A program made the translations under genes and the position numbers. This document shows, piece by piece, positions 5,266-5,360 of a stretch of 5,360 nt of DNA (position 1 is its first letter; the number at the start of each line of letters is the position of its first letter). The notes under the pieces are model-generated. The model made no database searches. It was not told the DNA's origin and was given only the letters and a program-made list of their open reading frames with translations. Where the stretch lies: positions 1-5,360 of the forward strand of contig CAZCZB010000130.1 in NCBI GenBank assembly GCA_964502995.1. The letters run 5' to 3'. Origin of the DNA: Bin87 sp964502995. GTDB taxonomy: Bacteria > Chloroflexota > Dehalococcoidia > Lucifugimonadales > UBA3495.

Positions 5266-5269
5266 GAGG
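5264..5269 (+). promoter_or_regulatory. Shine-Dalgarno AGGAGG for the second lipoprotein
   Basis: AGGAGG overlaps the TAG stop (5263-5265) of the protease frame and lies 8 bases before GTG 5278-5280. The spacing is ideal. The overlap suggests that the two frames once belonged to one operon with translation passed from one to the next. Confidence 0.75.
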
Positions 5270-5277
5270 ACAGCACA

Positions 5278-5360
5278 GTGACACGCCTGCTAATACACCT
5301 GTTGATCCTGGCGCATGTAATGCTAGTGGCATGTGGGCAGGTGGAAGGACCCGAGACAGC
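5278..5360 (+). CDS. Lipoprotein, N-terminal part (runs off the window)
   Basis: From GTG 5278 the product begins MTRLLIHLLILAHVMLVAC, residues 1-19. This is a short signal peptide with Arg3, a hydrophobic core and lipobox L-V-A-C with Cys19, followed by GQVEGPET. It should be exported and lipid-anchored at Cys19. Only 27 full codons are visible, so nothing can be said about the mature domain. It follows the protease frame by 12 bases with a strong ribosome site. Its A/T-ending Leu and Ile codons (CTA, ATA) and about 53% GC at 5281-5340 place it with the lower-GC segment rather than with the 63% GC left part. No separate promoter was identified. Confidence 0.78.
   Translation, partial: MTRLLIHLLILAHVMLVACGQVEGPET

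Noticed and set aside
5084..5332. Minus-strand frame of 82 codons as a gene feeding the terminator at 4942-4972
   Set aside because: It is antisense to the HExxH motif and to the second lipoprotein signal peptide, its composition is odd (many Cys, Pro and Leu without pattern), and it has no recognisable domain or good ribosome site.

Overview
The window looks like a metagenomic or little-studied bacterial genome of moderately high GC. Sampled lines of the main gene and of the XRE fragment are about 63% G+C. The long surface lipoprotein with tandem RCC1-type repeats, and an XRE domain of the 'TFGELL..YMERTGIGDAELARR' type, recall proteins I associate with uncultured Chloroflexota (Dehalococcoidia / SAR202-like). 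That placement comes from memory of family style, not from a search, and is moderate to low confidence.

Layout. Positions 1-170 hold the 3' end of an unrecognised plus-strand gene. A 203-base convergent spacer follows (171-373) with small inverted repeats but no convincing terminator. Positions 374-4555 on the minus strand are one very large gene. It has a TTG start behind a strong Shine-Dalgarno site and a lipoprotein signal peptide. An acidic linker with an internal duplication comes next, then about 450 residues of uncharacterised beta-rich modules, then 22 tandem RCC1-like repeats of about 38 residues with a Cys pair in every repeat. Positions 4556-4771 are a divergent intergenic region with two inverted repeats. 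Positions 4772-4999 encode a truncated XRE-type helix-turn-helix protein on the plus strand. Around 4943-4950 the sequence switches abruptly to about 43% GC. At that point sits a strong hairpin that reads as an intrinsic terminator on the minus strand. Beyond it, 4918-5265 carries, in another frame, the C-terminal part of a metzincin-like zinc protease (HEIMHDFGLED plus a Met-turn). Twelve bases after its stop, a second lipoprotein gene begins with a good Shine-Dalgarno site and runs off the window.

How it fits together. The main product is an exported, lipid-anchored, probably disulfide-stapled protein that could fold into three seven-bladed propellers (21 full repeats plus a partial one). 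This suggests surface binding or inhibition rather than catalysis. The right end looks like a mosaic of gene remnants joined by recombination: a broken regulator, a protease lacking its N-terminus, and an apparently intact lipoprotein start. No complete defence, biosynthetic or mobile system is visible. The most unusual items are the Cys-paired repeat lipoprotein and the XRE/terminator/protease junction.
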